Source: Opitutia bacterium
GTDB lineage: Bacteria; Verrucomicrobiota; Verrucomicrobiia; Opitutales; T3Sed10-336
Assembly (NCBI GenBank): GCA_003558065.1
Contig: PWMU01000148.1
Coordinates: 1-46,738, forward strand
Direction: 5' to 3'
Length of the DNA: 46,738 bases
The notes under the pieces are model-generated. The model was not told the origin of the DNA. It saw nothing but the letters and a program-made list of their open reading frames with translations, and made no database searches. Shown piece after piece: positions 33,518 through 41,676 of the stretch. How positions within the stretch are numbered: the first letter of the stretch is position 1; each line of letters begins with the position of its first letter. The translations under genes were made by a program, and so were the position numbers.

Positions 33518-34096
33518 CTAATCAATCGATTGGGATTCGTCAACCGCTGACGTGGAGGTTTTTCGTCTTTCGCGAAAAAACAGCTGCAGCAGCTCCAGAC
33601 AATCCTCTTCGAGGACGCCCCGTGTGATCGTGAGGTGGTGATTGATCGAGGCTATTCCGTTCAGGTCGGCGACCCCGCCCAGGCAGCCCATTTTCGCGTC
33701 CGGAACCGCATAAACCACCCGTGCCAGCCGGGCCATGAGGGCGGCTCCGGAACACATCGGGCAGGGTTCCTTGGTAACAAACAGCGTCGCGCCGTTCAAA
33801 CGCCAGTCTCCCAGCGCGTTGGAGGCCTGGGTCAGGGCGATCATTTCTGCATGGGCGGTGGGATCGCCCACGGACTCCACCTGGTTGTGGGCCGCCGCGA
33901 TGACGTCCCCGCCGTACTCGATCACCGCGCCCACCGGCACCTCGTCCCGCCTCCAGGCGTCGATGGCCTGATTGTAGGCCAGCGTCATGAAAAACACATC
34001 ATCGCGAATCAGTTGCGACGGGTAGCGCTTGGGAAACGGGCAATCGGTCAGGGGCCGCGCGGCTGTATTCTGTCCACTCTCGTTTGCTTTTGCCAT
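33518..34096 (-). CDS. tadA: tRNA-specific adenosine deaminase-like protein
   Basis: This zinc deaminase likely converts A34 to inosine in tRNA-Arg. The zinc motifs are HAE (H82-E84) and PCPMC (C112, C115), with catalytic E84. The core DEVPVGAVIEYGG and the VVYAVPDAKMGCLGG region fit TadA; the block ASINHHLTITRGVLEEDCLELLQ suits the C-terminal helix. It is 192 aa, a little longer than usual because of about 30 N-terminal residues. A start at M37 is possible but would lose a plausible N-terminal helix. Confidence 0.92.
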   Translation of the reverse strand: MAKANESGQNTAARPLTDCPFPKRYPSQLIRDDVFFMTLAYNQAIDAWRRDEVPVGAVIEYGGDVIAAAHNQVESVGDPTAHAEMIALTQASNALGDWRLNGATLFVTKEPCPMCSGAALMARLARVVYAVPDAKMGCLGGVADLNGIASINHHLTITRGVLEEDCLELLQLFFRERRKTSTSAVDESQSID

Positions 34097-34124
34097 TGAC
34101 TTCGGTTATAGAATGAAATCATAC
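34096..34124 (+). promoter_or_regulatory. Candidate promoter for infA
   Basis: TTGACT (34096-34101) and CATACA (34119-34125 region) are spaced about 18 nt apart, a modest sigma-70-like match on the + strand, giving a leader of roughly 55-60 nt before infA. It overlaps the candidate tadA promoter on the other strand. Confidence 0.35.
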
Positions 34125-34133
34125 AAAAGAAAA
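34105..34133 (-). promoter_or_regulatory. Candidate promoter for tadA
   Basis: On the - strand TTTTCT (34133-34128) and TATAAC (34110-34105) are 17 nt apart. The -10 is good and the -35 weak. Transcription would begin about at the ATG of tadA (34096), so the message would be leaderless or nearly so if this start is right. Confidence 0.35.
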
Positions 34134-34188
34134 CCGGAACGTTAACTTTTAAATTCTTATTCTCCAGTCCTGGGTTTCTCATTATTTT

Positions 34189-34476
34189 ATGGCCGAAAAC
34201 GAATCGATCGAAGTAGAAGGCAAAATTGTCGCTGTATTGCCCGGAACGATGTTCCGGGTGGAGTTGAAAAACGGCCATGTGGTGCTGGCTCATATATCCG
34301 GGAAACTCAGGAAGCATTTCATCAAAATCACGACGGGAGACTGGGTGAAGATGGAAATGAGCCCGTACGATCTGGACAAGGCGCGTATCACCTACCGGTT
34401 GAAGAACGCCAACGCCCAGCAGAGAAACGCCCCCATCCGCAGTTTCGGTCCACGGTCGCGTTCCAGGAAACGCTAG
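34189..34476 (+). CDS. infA: Translation initiation factor IF-1 with C-terminal tail
   Basis: This 95-aa OB-fold protein assists start-codon selection on the 30S ribosome. The core (residues 1 to about 70) is typical: [61 protein letters not shown] basic tail of about 25 residues, ending SRSRKR, follows the usual end. The leader is AT-rich and no Shine-Dalgarno is seen. It is divergent from tadA over a 92-bp gap with overlapping promoter candidates. A palindromic repeat begins 4 nt after its stop. Confidence 0.96.
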   Translation: MAENESIEVEGKIVAVLPGTMFRVELKNGHVVLAHISGKLRKHFIKITTGDWVKMEMSPYDLDKARITYRLKNANAQQRNAPIRSFGPRSRSRKR

Positions 34477-34480
34477 CAGC

Positions 34481-34500
34481 CTGTCGGCCAAGCCCGACAG
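34481..34500. repeat. Palindromic repeat copy 2 (CTGTCGG hairpin)
   Basis: The arms CTGTCGG and CCGACAG are identical to copy 1 at 29245-29264, with loop CCAAGC instead of CGAAGC. It begins 5 nt after the infA stop, so it could protect or end the infA message, but there is no U-tract. Confidence 0.7.
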
Positions 34501-34535
34501 CCTCCCAGTCCGGATGGCGCTCGGTTAAAGGGGTG

Positions 34536-34608
34536 GCTCGAAGTAGCTTAGGCTTTCAGCCTGAGGCGACACGCTGGAAGCGTGTTCTGGTTTTTGCTTA
34601 ACCGTGCC
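34536..34608 (-). repeat. 73-bp interspersed repeat, copy B
   Basis: Copy B is inverted relative to copy A at 32659-32731. It contains two perfect small palindromes, AGGCTTTCAGCCT and ACACGCTGGAAGCGTGT. With copy A it brackets about 1.8 kb holding sodA, tadA and infA. Confidence 0.85.
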
Positions 34609-34836
34609 ATTCCTCCTGAGTCTTCCGTCCGGAAGTTCGGCGTCAGGTATCTCTTATAGCCTGAAGGTTTCTTGCCTGTCCGGTGGCCAGGCAAGGATTC
34701 CGTTGCGGGAACCCGTCAGTACGGTGGAGTGGGCTCATCCGTGATTTCACTCCACTCCTCGTGAAACCCGAAACCGCCTCTCCCCCGGTTTCCGGAGCTT
34801 GACTCGCGCCTCCGTTGCGCAAACCATGGCCTCCTC

Positions 34837-35784
34837 ATGTCAGGAACAGCAGCCGATATTGTCGCCACGGTGGGGAATACCCCCCTCGTGAAACTTAACA
34901 GGATAGCCGCCGGCGTGGAGGCCGAGGTGTACCTCAAGTGTGAGTTCTTCAACCCTCTCGCCAGCGTAAAGGACCGGATCGGCTACGCCATGATCGCCGC
35001 GGGAGAGAAAGACGGCCTGATCAAGCAGGATACCGTCGTCGTCGAGCCGACCTCGGGAAATACCGGAATTGCCCTGTCGTTTGTCTGTGCCGCCAAAGGG
35101 TTGCGCCTGATTCTCACCATGCCCGAAACCATGTCGATCGAACGGCGGGTTCTCTTGCGGATGCTCGGGGCCGAAATCGTACTGACGCCGGGAAGCGAGG
35201 GGATGCCCGGCGCCGTGCGCAAGGCCCAGGAGATTCTCGATCAGCAGAAGGGCGCTTCCTTCATGCCTCAACAGTTCGACAATCCCGCTAATCCGGAAGT
35301 TCACCGTCAGACGACCGCGGAGGAGATCTGGGCCGATACCAAGGGGGAGATCGATGTCTTCGTGGCGGGCGTGGGCACAGGCGGCACGATTACCGGGGTT
35401 TCCGAGGTCATCAAGAAACGGCGAAACCTGGTCAGTATCGCGGTGGAGCCGGAAGCCAGCCCGGTCATTTCGGGCGGCAAGCCCGGCCCTCACAAGATTC
35501 AGGGGATCGGTGCCGGCTTTATTCCAAAGAATCTGAATACCGACATTCTCGACGAGGTAGTCCAGTGCTCCAATGAGAACGCGCTGGACACCGCCCGCGA
35601 ACTGGCTCTGGCCGACGGCATTCTCGGAGGCATCTCAACCGGGGCAAACGTGTGGGCCGCTCTCCAGGTCGCCAAACGCCCCGAGATGGCCGGAAAAAAG
35701 ATTATCACCGTCGGATGCAGCTTCGGCGAGCGTTACCTCAGCACCCTCCTGGCCGAAAAAGCCCGGCAGGAAGTGACGATTTAG
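34837..35784 (+). CDS. cysK: Cysteine synthase (O-acetylserine sulfhydrylase)
   Basis: This PLP enzyme makes cysteine from O-acetylserine and sulfide. It is 315 aa. The PLP lysine is K45 in [11 protein letters not shown]; the substrate loop [11 protein letters not shown], the phosphate loop [10 protein letters not shown] and [12 protein letters not shown] are all present. The long, canonical loops and absence of extra domains favour CysK over cystathionine beta-synthase. No Shine-Dalgarno is seen before the ATG; an ATG at 34826 is out of frame. The upstream leader is hairpin-rich. Confidence 0.95.
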   Translation: MSGTAADIVATVGNTPLVKLNRIAAGVEAEVYLKCEFFNPLASVKDRIGYAMIAAGEKDGLIKQDTVVVEPTSGNTGIALSFVCAAKGLRLILTMPETMSIERRVLLRMLGAEIVLTPGSEGMPGAVRKAQEILDQQKGASFMPQQFDNPANPEVHRQTTAEEIWADTKGEIDVFVAGVGTGGTITGVSEVIKKRRNLVSIAVEPEASPVISGGKPGPHKIQGIGAGFIPKNLNTDILDEVVQCSNENALDTARELALADGILGGISTGANVWAALQVAKRPEMAGKKIITVGCSFGERYLSTLLAEKARQEVTI

Positions 35785-35843
35785 TTCCTCCACAGGCCGA
35801 AGTTTGTTGGACCTCCGGCCGGCAGACTTTTAGTTTCTCCTCC

Positions 35844-37094
35844 GTGAAGCTTATCCACACTGCGGATTGGCAATTGGGGGCGCCGTTTTCCGGTTTCGGA
35901 GAAAAGGCGGATGCCCTGCGTGCCGTTCGGCTGCAGACGTTTCGCCTGACCCTGGAACGCGCCCGATCCGAAGAGGTCGACGGTTTTCTCATCGCCGGCG
36001 ACCTCTTCGAGGACAACCAGGTCGGCGACGAACTGGTTCGGAAGGTCTTCGATCTCTTTGGGGCGTTTTCCGATGTTCCGGTTTTTATTCTCCCCGGAAA
36101 TCACGATCCGGTCAGCGGGCCCGGCTGCGTCTGGTTGCGCGCGCCTTTCAACGAGCCGCCCGCTCATGTCACGGTGCTGCGCGACGCGGCGGCGCATCCG
36201 TTGGGCGAGGGGTGGCTGCTGGCTTCTCCCCTGACTCAGAAAAAATCCCCGCGCGATCCCTCCCTCAGGCTCGCGGAACTGGCCCGGGGCGTCGAGGGTT
36301 CGGGACCGCGGGTCGGCATCACTCACGGAAGTCCCGCCATCGAGGGCAAACACCAGCCCGACGATCACCCTATTCATCTGGAGGCCGCCACCCGCGCCGG
36401 ACTCGACTACCTGGCCCTCGGGCACTGGCACCGCTGGCAGGTGTTCGACGGCGGGCGCATGGTGATGCCCGGTACACCGGAGCCCGAGGGATTCGATGCG
36501 TTGGGAGCCGCGGGTTCCGCGACGGAATCGAGGGCGACCGGGCCGCGCGGACGGGGCGCCCTGGTTCAGATTGCCGGGGAGGGCGAGGAACCGACGGTCA
36601 CCCCGCTTGAAACGGCCACCCTGAAATGGATCGCTCTCGATACAGATCTGCTGGACTGGGAAAGCACACGCGCCCGCCTTGAAGAGAACCTGTCCGACGT
36701 CGGCGTCGACCCGGAACAGACCGTTGTTCGACTCACGTTGCGCGGCACGCCTTCCTCCGACGAGCGCGAAGTGGCTCTTGCCTGGATTCGCGAGAGGCTG
36801 GGCGCTTTTTTTGTGTCCCGTATCGACGACCGGACGCTTCCCTCGTTGTCGGAAGCCGAACGGAAAGCGCTTCGCCGGGAGCGTCCCCTGGTGGCACAGG
36901 TCATGAACGATCTGGAGGCCGCCGTGTCCCTCGTCTCGGGAAAGCAGGACAGCGTGCCGGCCGGCGGCCTATCACTGAGGCAACTGGAGTCGCTGGCCGA
37001 GGATCGGAAGCTGGATTGGCGGGAATTCGACGAGGCTTTCTTCCGGACCGCCCAGGAACTTCTTTATCGGGAACTGCGGGAGGTCGCGACATGA
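35844..37094 (+). CDS. SbcD/YhaO-like metallophosphoesterase (DNA repair exonuclease family)
   Basis: This 416-aa calcineurin-like phosphoesterase is of the SbcD/Mre11 family. Metal-binding motifs run in order: HTADWQLG (D8), AGDLFEDNQ, LPGNHDP, GITHGSP and LGHWHRWQ. A GTG start at 35844 is chosen because VKLIHTADW is the normal family beginning; the frame is open upstream over the end of cysK. Its stop overlaps the start of the next gene by 4 nt (ATGA), as in sbcDC pairs. It more closely recalls YhaO in context, because its partner lacks a zinc hook. It likely acts on DNA ends. Confidence 0.92.
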   Translation: MKLIHTADWQLGAPFSGFGEKADALRAVRLQTFRLTLERARSEEVDGFLIAGDLFEDNQVGDELVRKVFDLFGAFSDVPVFILPGNHDPVSGPGCVWLRAPFNEPPAHVTVLRDAAAHPLGEGWLLASPLTQKKSPRDPSLRLAELARGVEGSGPRVGITHGSPAIEGKHQPDDHPIHLEAATRAGLDYLALGHWHRWQVFDGGRMVMPGTPEPEGFDALGAAGSATESRATGPRGRGALVQIAGEGEEPTVTPLETATLKWIALDTDLLDWESTRARLEENLSDVGVDPEQTVVRLTLRGTPSSDEREVALAWIRERLGAFFVSRIDDRTLPSLSEAERKALRRERPLVAQVMNDLEAAVSLVSGKQDSVPAGGLSLRQLESLAEDRKLDWREFDEAFFRTAQELLYRELREVAT

Positions 37095-39796
37095 TCCTGC
37101 GCCGAATCCGGATTTCTCAGGTGGCCTGTTTTCGCGAGGGCGTTGAGACGGATCCTCTGGACCCGGGGTTGAATGTGCTCGCCGCGAACAACGAAGAAGG
37201 GAAGTCCACGCTTGTGCGGGCCGCCGCGCGTGCGCTTTTCGACCGGTACTCCGGTAAGTCCCAGGAGATTCGCGCCCTGCAGCCGGCCGGGACCGAGCTG
37301 GCGCCGCGGGTCAGCGTGGAGTTTTCCACCGGGGAAAAGGTGTACCTCCTTGAAAAGCGGTTTATTCATTCCGCCGAGAGCCGTCTGTATCAGCAGAATC
37401 AGGACAATTGGGAGCTTGTGGCCGAAGGCGACAGGGCGGACGGGCGTACCCTGGAACTTATCGGCGGGGAACGGCCGGGAGCGGGCGCGACCAAGCCCCA
37501 GCACTGGGGGCTTCTGCGCTACCTCTGGGCGCGCCAGGACGAAGTCGCCTCCTGGCCGTCATGGGAAGGCGCCGCGGGCCAGCGTATCCAGGCCGCACTG
37601 GCACAGGTGGAGGTGGACCCTGTTGCCGATGCCCTCGAAACCGCGTTCGCCGCACGGTTCCAGGAATGCTTCACGGCCCGGGGCCAGGTGAAGCGCAACG
37701 GGCCGTTGCGGGTTCTGAACGACGAACTCGAAGGATTAAAGGCGGAGTTGCAGGAAGTAGAGCAGGCACGCGTGCGCCTCGAGGAGCAGCAGGAGGAGTT
37801 CCGGCGTCTTTCGGAGGAACTGGCCGCGCTCAGAGACGAGATGGAGCGCAATCGAAAGGAGGCGGAGCGGCTTTCCGAGGAAGCGCGCCAGGCGGAGTTG
37901 GCGGCCAGGGACGTCAAGGCGCTCGAAAAAGCCTATGCCGATGCCGAGACTCGCCTGCAGGCGGTCGGGCGCGATGCCGACAGGTTGCGGAAAACGCGGG
38001 AGGAACTGGCGAAGAACCGCGAGGAGCGCGCCGGCGTCGAGGAGATGGTGACGCGCCTGGCGCGTCAGCGCAAGGAGTTGGAGGAACGGCAGGCCGCCGC
38101 CGCAACGGAAAGGAAAACGGCGGAAGACACCGTGCGCCGGTTGAAGTCCGAACAGGCCGACATCCGGCACCTCCTGAAGATCGCCGGAAAGAAGGAATCA
38201 CTCGCCGAAAAGAAAAAACTTCTTGAAAAGGTGGAGGGGCGCGAGCGGGAACTCAAAGAGAGCGAACGCGTCCGTGCCGGATTACCCCGTTTATCCGAAG
38301 CGCGGTTGCGGGAGCTGCGCGGCCTTTCCCAGGAGATCCGTGACCTGAAAAACCAGCTGGCCAGCGCGGGATTGTCCGTTTCACTCGAACCGTCCAAAAC
38401 GGGCACGGTCGAGACCGAAACTCCGGAACAGGGGAAGCAGGAGCACCGGCTCGAAGCGGGCGAGAAAGTCAGATTCTCCGCCGTGCGGGAGTGGGTTCTC
38501 AACCTGCCGGAATGGGGCAGGGTGGAGATTCACTCGGGAGCGGAAGAGGTGCGGGAGAAGCAACAGGCGCTGGGCGAAGCCGCGGAAAAACTTGCGGCGG
38601 GGCTCCGGGAGCACGGCAAGGAAAAGTTCGAGGATCTTGAGGACGATTGTGCACGGGCACGGGAATTGGACGCCGAATTGAAGAACTTGCGCAAGGGAGT
38701 CTCCGATCTTCTCGGTACGTTCGAGAGCGTGGACGCGTTGCGACGGGCGGCGGAGGAAGAGGAGGCGTCGATCGCGGAGCTGGCCGGAATGAAGCTCGCC
38801 GATGAAAGCTTGAAGACGGTCGGGTCCGCCGAGCTTCGCGTCCGGGAAACCGAGAACGAGGTCCGGCTCAGGTCCGCCGAAGAGGGACTTCGGGCGAAGG
38901 ATCGAAACCTTGAGTCCCTGCGCGAAGAGCTGAATAAGACCGTTCGGAGCAGCGAAGAGGCCGGGGTGCGGTTGACTCGTCTGCGGACTGCGGCGGTTGA
39001 GTTGGAGACCCGGCTGAAGGAGATTGGGGCGCGTTACGAGGAGGGTTTTGAGGCCGAACGCAATCGGGTAAGCACCGATTTCGTGAAGGCCGAGGCCCGC
39101 CTGGAAGAGGCGAAGAAGGCGCTTCCCGAAGATTGGGAATCGCTTCCCAAACGGCGGGAGCGGGCGGTCAAGGCGGCCGTGGAAGCCGCCGGCGAGCACG
39201 ACCGGCGGAATGAAAGCCGCCTGCGGCTGGAAGGGGAGTTGAAACACCGGGGGTCCGAAGGGCTTTACAGCCGCGAGGTCCGGCTCCGCGAGAAAATCGC
39301 GGCCAGGGAGGAGGAGGCCGCCGGGGTGCGGCGGCGGGCGGGAGCCGCCGGATTTCTGGAGTTGCTCCTCGCTTTTCGAAAGCGTGAAGCCTTCGAGCGG
39401 GTTCTGGCGCCCTTGGAGGACCAGTTGTCAGTCCAGTTCGCCGAATTGACCGGGCGCCGGGAGCGGCGTGTCTTTCTCGATGAAAATCTCAGGATTCTCG
39501 CCGTTGGGCGGGACCGGGAGAGCGGCATTCCGTTCGAAAGCCTCTCCCAGGGCGCCAAAGAACAGCTCCTTCTCGCCATGCGGGCCGCCGTGGCCCTGGA
39601 GCTGGCAAAGGAGGAGCCACAGATCCTCATTCTGGACGATGTCCTGGTCAATACCGATCCGACCCGCCAGCAGCGGGTTCTCGATTTCCTCGAATCCGTC
39701 GCCCGTTCCGTTCAGGTTCTTGTGCTCACCTGCCACCCCGACCGCTACCGCGGCGCCGGCACCTCCCTCAAATTGAATCCGGTGGCGAACGAGTAG
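37091..39796 (+). CDS. SbcC/YhaN-like coiled-coil ATPase without a zinc hook
   Basis: This 901-aa SMC-like protein is the ATPase partner of the upstream phosphoesterase. The N-terminal head has a Walker A variant, ANNEEGKST (residues 32-40), where the usual first Gly is Ala. The C-terminal head has the signature SLSQGAKEQ (817-825) and Walker B ILILDD (845-850). Between them are long coiled coils rich in Glu, Arg and Ala. No CxxC zinc hook is present; the apex (about 425-500) looks like a small beta-rich domain (VEIHSG, VRFSAVREWV). The start is ATG at 37091, overlapping the upstream stop. A repair or recombination role is inferred from the family. Confidence 0.92.
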   Translation: MILRRIRISQVACFREGVETDPLDPGLNVLAANNEEGKSTLVRAAARALFDRYSGKSQEIRALQPAGTELAPRVSVEFSTGEKVYLLEKRFIHSAESRLYQQNQDNWELVAEGDRADGRTLELIGGERPGAGATKPQHWGLLRYLWARQDEVASWPSWEGAAGQRIQAALAQVEVDPVADALETAFAARFQECFTARGQVKRNGPLRVLNDELEGLKAELQEVEQARVRLEEQQEEFRRLSEELAALRDEMERNRKEAERLSEEARQAELAARDVKALEKAYADAETRLQAVGRDADRLRKTREELAKNREERAGVEEMVTRLARQRKELEERQAAAATERKTAEDTVRRLKSEQADIRHLLKIAGKKESLAEKKKLLEKVEGRERELKESERVRAGLPRLSEARLRELRGLSQEIRDLKNQLASAGLSVSLEPSKTGTVETETPEQGKQEHRLEAGEKVRFSAVREWVLNLPEWGRVEIHSGAEEVREKQQALGEAAEKLAAGLREHGKEKFEDLEDDCARARELDAELKNLRKGVSDLLGTFESVDALRRAAEEEEASIAELAGMKLADESLKTVGSAELRVRETENEVRLRSAEEGLRAKDRNLESLREELNKTVRSSEEAGVRLTRLRTAAVELETRLKEIGARYEEGFEAERNRVSTDFVKAEARLEEAKKALPEDWESLPKRRERAVKAAVEAAGEHDRRNESRLRLEGELKHRGSEGLYSREVRLREKIAAREEEAAGVRRRAGAAGFLELLLAFRKREAFERVLAPLEDQLSVQFAELTGRRERRVFLDENLRILAVGRDRESGIPFESLSQGAKEQLLLAMRAAVALELAKEEPQILILDDVLVNTDPTRQQRVLDFLESVARSVQVLVLTCHPDRYRGAGTSLKLNPVANE

Positions 39797-39826
39797 GGGG
39801 CCGGGCCGCCGGCAATATACCGAGCG

Positions 39827-39934
39827 TCATCAAGTTTTCGGATTCTTTTCCCCTTCAAATGCAAGACCATACCCCGCTTGAGAGGGGGGACCATGCTCCA
39901 GCATGGTGGGGTGTGTTTTCCGAAAACTTGATGA
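39827..39934. repeat. 108-bp MITE-like nested palindrome
   Basis: Perfect 16-bp terminal inverted repeats, TCATCAAGTTTTCGGA (39827-39842) and its complement (39919-39934), enclose a second stem CATACCCC/GGGGTGTG (39868-39875 with 39908-39915, one G-T pair) and an apical perfect hairpin ACCATGCT-CC-AGCATGGT (39890-39907). No target duplication or ORF is evident. It may be a non-autonomous mobile element or a regulatory RNA hairpin. Confidence 0.8.
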
Positions 39935-39953
39935 AGGAAAGTATAGTGACCGC

Positions 39954-39977
39954 TGCAGGAGCGGCTTATGCCGCGAA
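39954..39977 (+). repeat. REP-like palindrome
   Basis: TGCAGGAGCGGCTTATGCCG continuing CGAA, with a GCGGC/GCCGC stem and TTAT loop, resembles the GTAG-type repetitive extragenic palindromes (TGTAGGAGCGGC-loop-GCCGCGAA) spread by RAYT transposases. No RAYT gene and no second copy were found in the window. Confidence 0.5.
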
Positions 39978-40125
39978 AATCCGGGTTGCCGGCGACCGGT
40001 GGTTTTTCCGGCTCTCGATGCGAGCGTTCCACTCCCGCGCCTTTCGGGTGCGCGGATCCCGCGCCGGGCAAGCCCCGCCAACGAAAAATCTTGTCCTTTC
40101 GCACGCGGGGTAGAAGAACAGATTG

Positions 40126-41676
40126 ATGGACAAATACGCACTGCTCTCGGTAAGCGACAAAACGGGTCTGGTCGAATTCGCCTCGGCCCTGGTCGGGAAG
40201 TTCGGCTACCGGCTGCTTTCGACCGGCGGCACAGCGAAACTCCTGCAGGAGCAAGGTCTTTCCGTACAGGAAGTTAGCGACTATACCGGATCGCCGGAAA
40301 TCATGGATGGACGTGTGAAAACCCTTCATCCGAAGATTCACGGGGGACTTCTGTGCCGCCGTGGCGACGCGCGTCACAGGGAGGAAGCGGAGGCCAACAG
40401 CATCTCCATGATCGACCTTGTGGTGGTGAACCTCTATCCCTTCGAAAAAACCGTCGCAAAACCGGAGGTGGCCCGGGAGGAGGCGATCGAGAACATCGAC
40501 ATCGGCGGGCCGTCGATGCTGCGGAGTGCCGCGAAGAACCATGAGAGCGTCACCGTTGTTTGCGACCCCGGCGACTACGACCGGGTCCTGGAGGCGATGG
40601 AGCAGGAGAGCGGGCTCAAGGAGCTCAGGCGCGAGCTGGCACGAAAGGTTTTTGCGCGTACCGCGAGTTATGATCGCGCGATCGCGGAATATTTCGAAAA
40701 GGCGGCCGCGATGGAGCCGGACCTGTCGGTTATGGCCGGTTTTCCGAAACAGTACGAACTGTCCCTGTCGAAGGCGGCCGACCTCCGTTACGGAGAAAAC
40801 CCGCACCAGAAGGCGGCGCTCTACGGGTCGTTTTTCGATCATTTTGAGAAACTCCAGGGAAAGGAACTCAGCTACAACAACATCATCGACATCACGGCCG
40901 CCGTTTACCTGATCGGCGAGTTCGAGGCGCCCACGGTCGCGATTCTCAAACACACGAATCCCTGCGGGGTGGCCACGGCCGCGACCCTGGCCGAAGCGTG
41001 GGAAGAGGCGTACGCCACCGACCGGCAGGCGCCCTTCGGCGGGATTATCGCGATCAACCAGACGGTTGACGAGGCGCTGGCGTCGAAGATTTCCGAAATT
41101 TTTTCCGAGGTCATCATCGCTCCGGGGTTTTCGGACCAGGCACGAACCCTGTTCGAAAAGAAGAAGAATCTCCGCCTGATGGCGGCCCGTCCCGGAATCG
41201 GGGCCGAGGCGCTGCAGGAAGTCCGCAGCGTGATCGGCGGTATCCTGGTTCAGGATACGGACATCCGTTCAACCGGAGGCGAGAAGTTGCGGGTGGTAAC
41301 CAGACGGCAGCCGACCGACAAGGAGTGGAAGGCTCTTCTGTTTGGTTGGAAGGTGGTGAAGCACGTCAAATCGAATGCCATTGTCTACGCCGGCGCGGAG
41401 CGGACCCTCGGCGTTGGCGCCGGTCAAATGTCCCGGGTGGACAGCTCGAAGATTGCGGTTTGGAAGGCCGGAGAAGCGGGGCTTTCACTGAAAGGCTCGA
41501 TCGTCGCGTCAGACGCGTTTTTCCCGTTTCCCGACGGTTTGATCGCCGCCGGTGATGCCGGAGCGACGGCCGCTATTCAGCCGGGAGGTTCCAGGCGCGA
41601 CGACGAAGTCATTGCCGCGGCCGACGAGCGGAACCTCGCGATGGTTTTTACCGGCAGGCGCCATTTCCGGCATTGA
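40126..41676 (+). CDS. purH: Bifunctional AICAR transformylase/IMP cyclohydrolase
   Basis: This protein performs the last two steps of purine synthesis. It is 516 aa from the ATG at 40126. The N-terminal MGS-like cyclohydrolase domain has [36 protein letters not shown] and [16 protein letters not shown]. The transformylase domain has [36 protein letters not shown] and [10 protein letters not shown], and the [11 protein letters not shown] end block. The stop shares a base with the tilS ATG (TGATG). AICAR is also a by-product of HisF. Confidence 0.97.
   Translation: MDKYALLSVSDKTGLVEFASALVGKFGYRLLSTGGTAKLLQEQGLSVQEVSDYTGSPEIMDGRVKTLHPKIHGGLLCRRGDARHREEAEANSISMIDLVVVNLYPFEKTVAKPEVAREEAIENIDIGGPSMLRSAAKNHESVTVVCDPGDYDRVLEAMEQESGLKELRRELARKVFARTASYDRAIAEYFEKAAAMEPDLSVMAGFPKQYELSLSKAADLRYGENPHQKAALYGSFFDHFEKLQGKELSYNNIIDITAAVYLIGEFEAPTVAILKHTNPCGVATAATLAEAWEEAYATDRQAPFGGIIAINQTVDEALASKISEIFSEVIIAPGFSDQARTLFEKKKNLRLMAARPGIGAEALQEVRSVIGGILVQDTDIRSTGGEKLRVVTRRQPTDKEWKALLFGWKVVKHVKSNAIVYAGAERTLGVGAGQMSRVDSSKIAVWKAGEAGLSLKGSIVASDAFFPFPDGLIAAGDAGATAAIQPGGSRRDDEVIAAADERNLAMVFTGRRHFRH

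Larger units (their letters stand above)
34477..34836. other. Palindrome-dense intergenic region between infA and cysK
   Basis: This 360-bp gap has no gene. In order it holds the CTGTCGG hairpin (34481-34500), the 73-bp repeat copy B (34536-34608), a CTTCCG/CGGAAG hairpin (34622-34635), a CTTGCCTG/CAGGCAAG hairpin (34671-34695) and a GTGGAGTG/CACTCCAC hairpin (34724-34755). None is followed by a T run. The last two could lie in the cysK leader. Confidence 0.8.
39797..40125. other. Intergenic region upstream of purH with two palindromic elements
   Basis: This 329-bp gap holds a 108-bp MITE-like element (39827-39934), a REP-like hairpin (39954-39977), and a GC-rich stretch to the purH start with no recognised operator. 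The short open frames here have no start sites or domain support. Confidence 0.75.
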
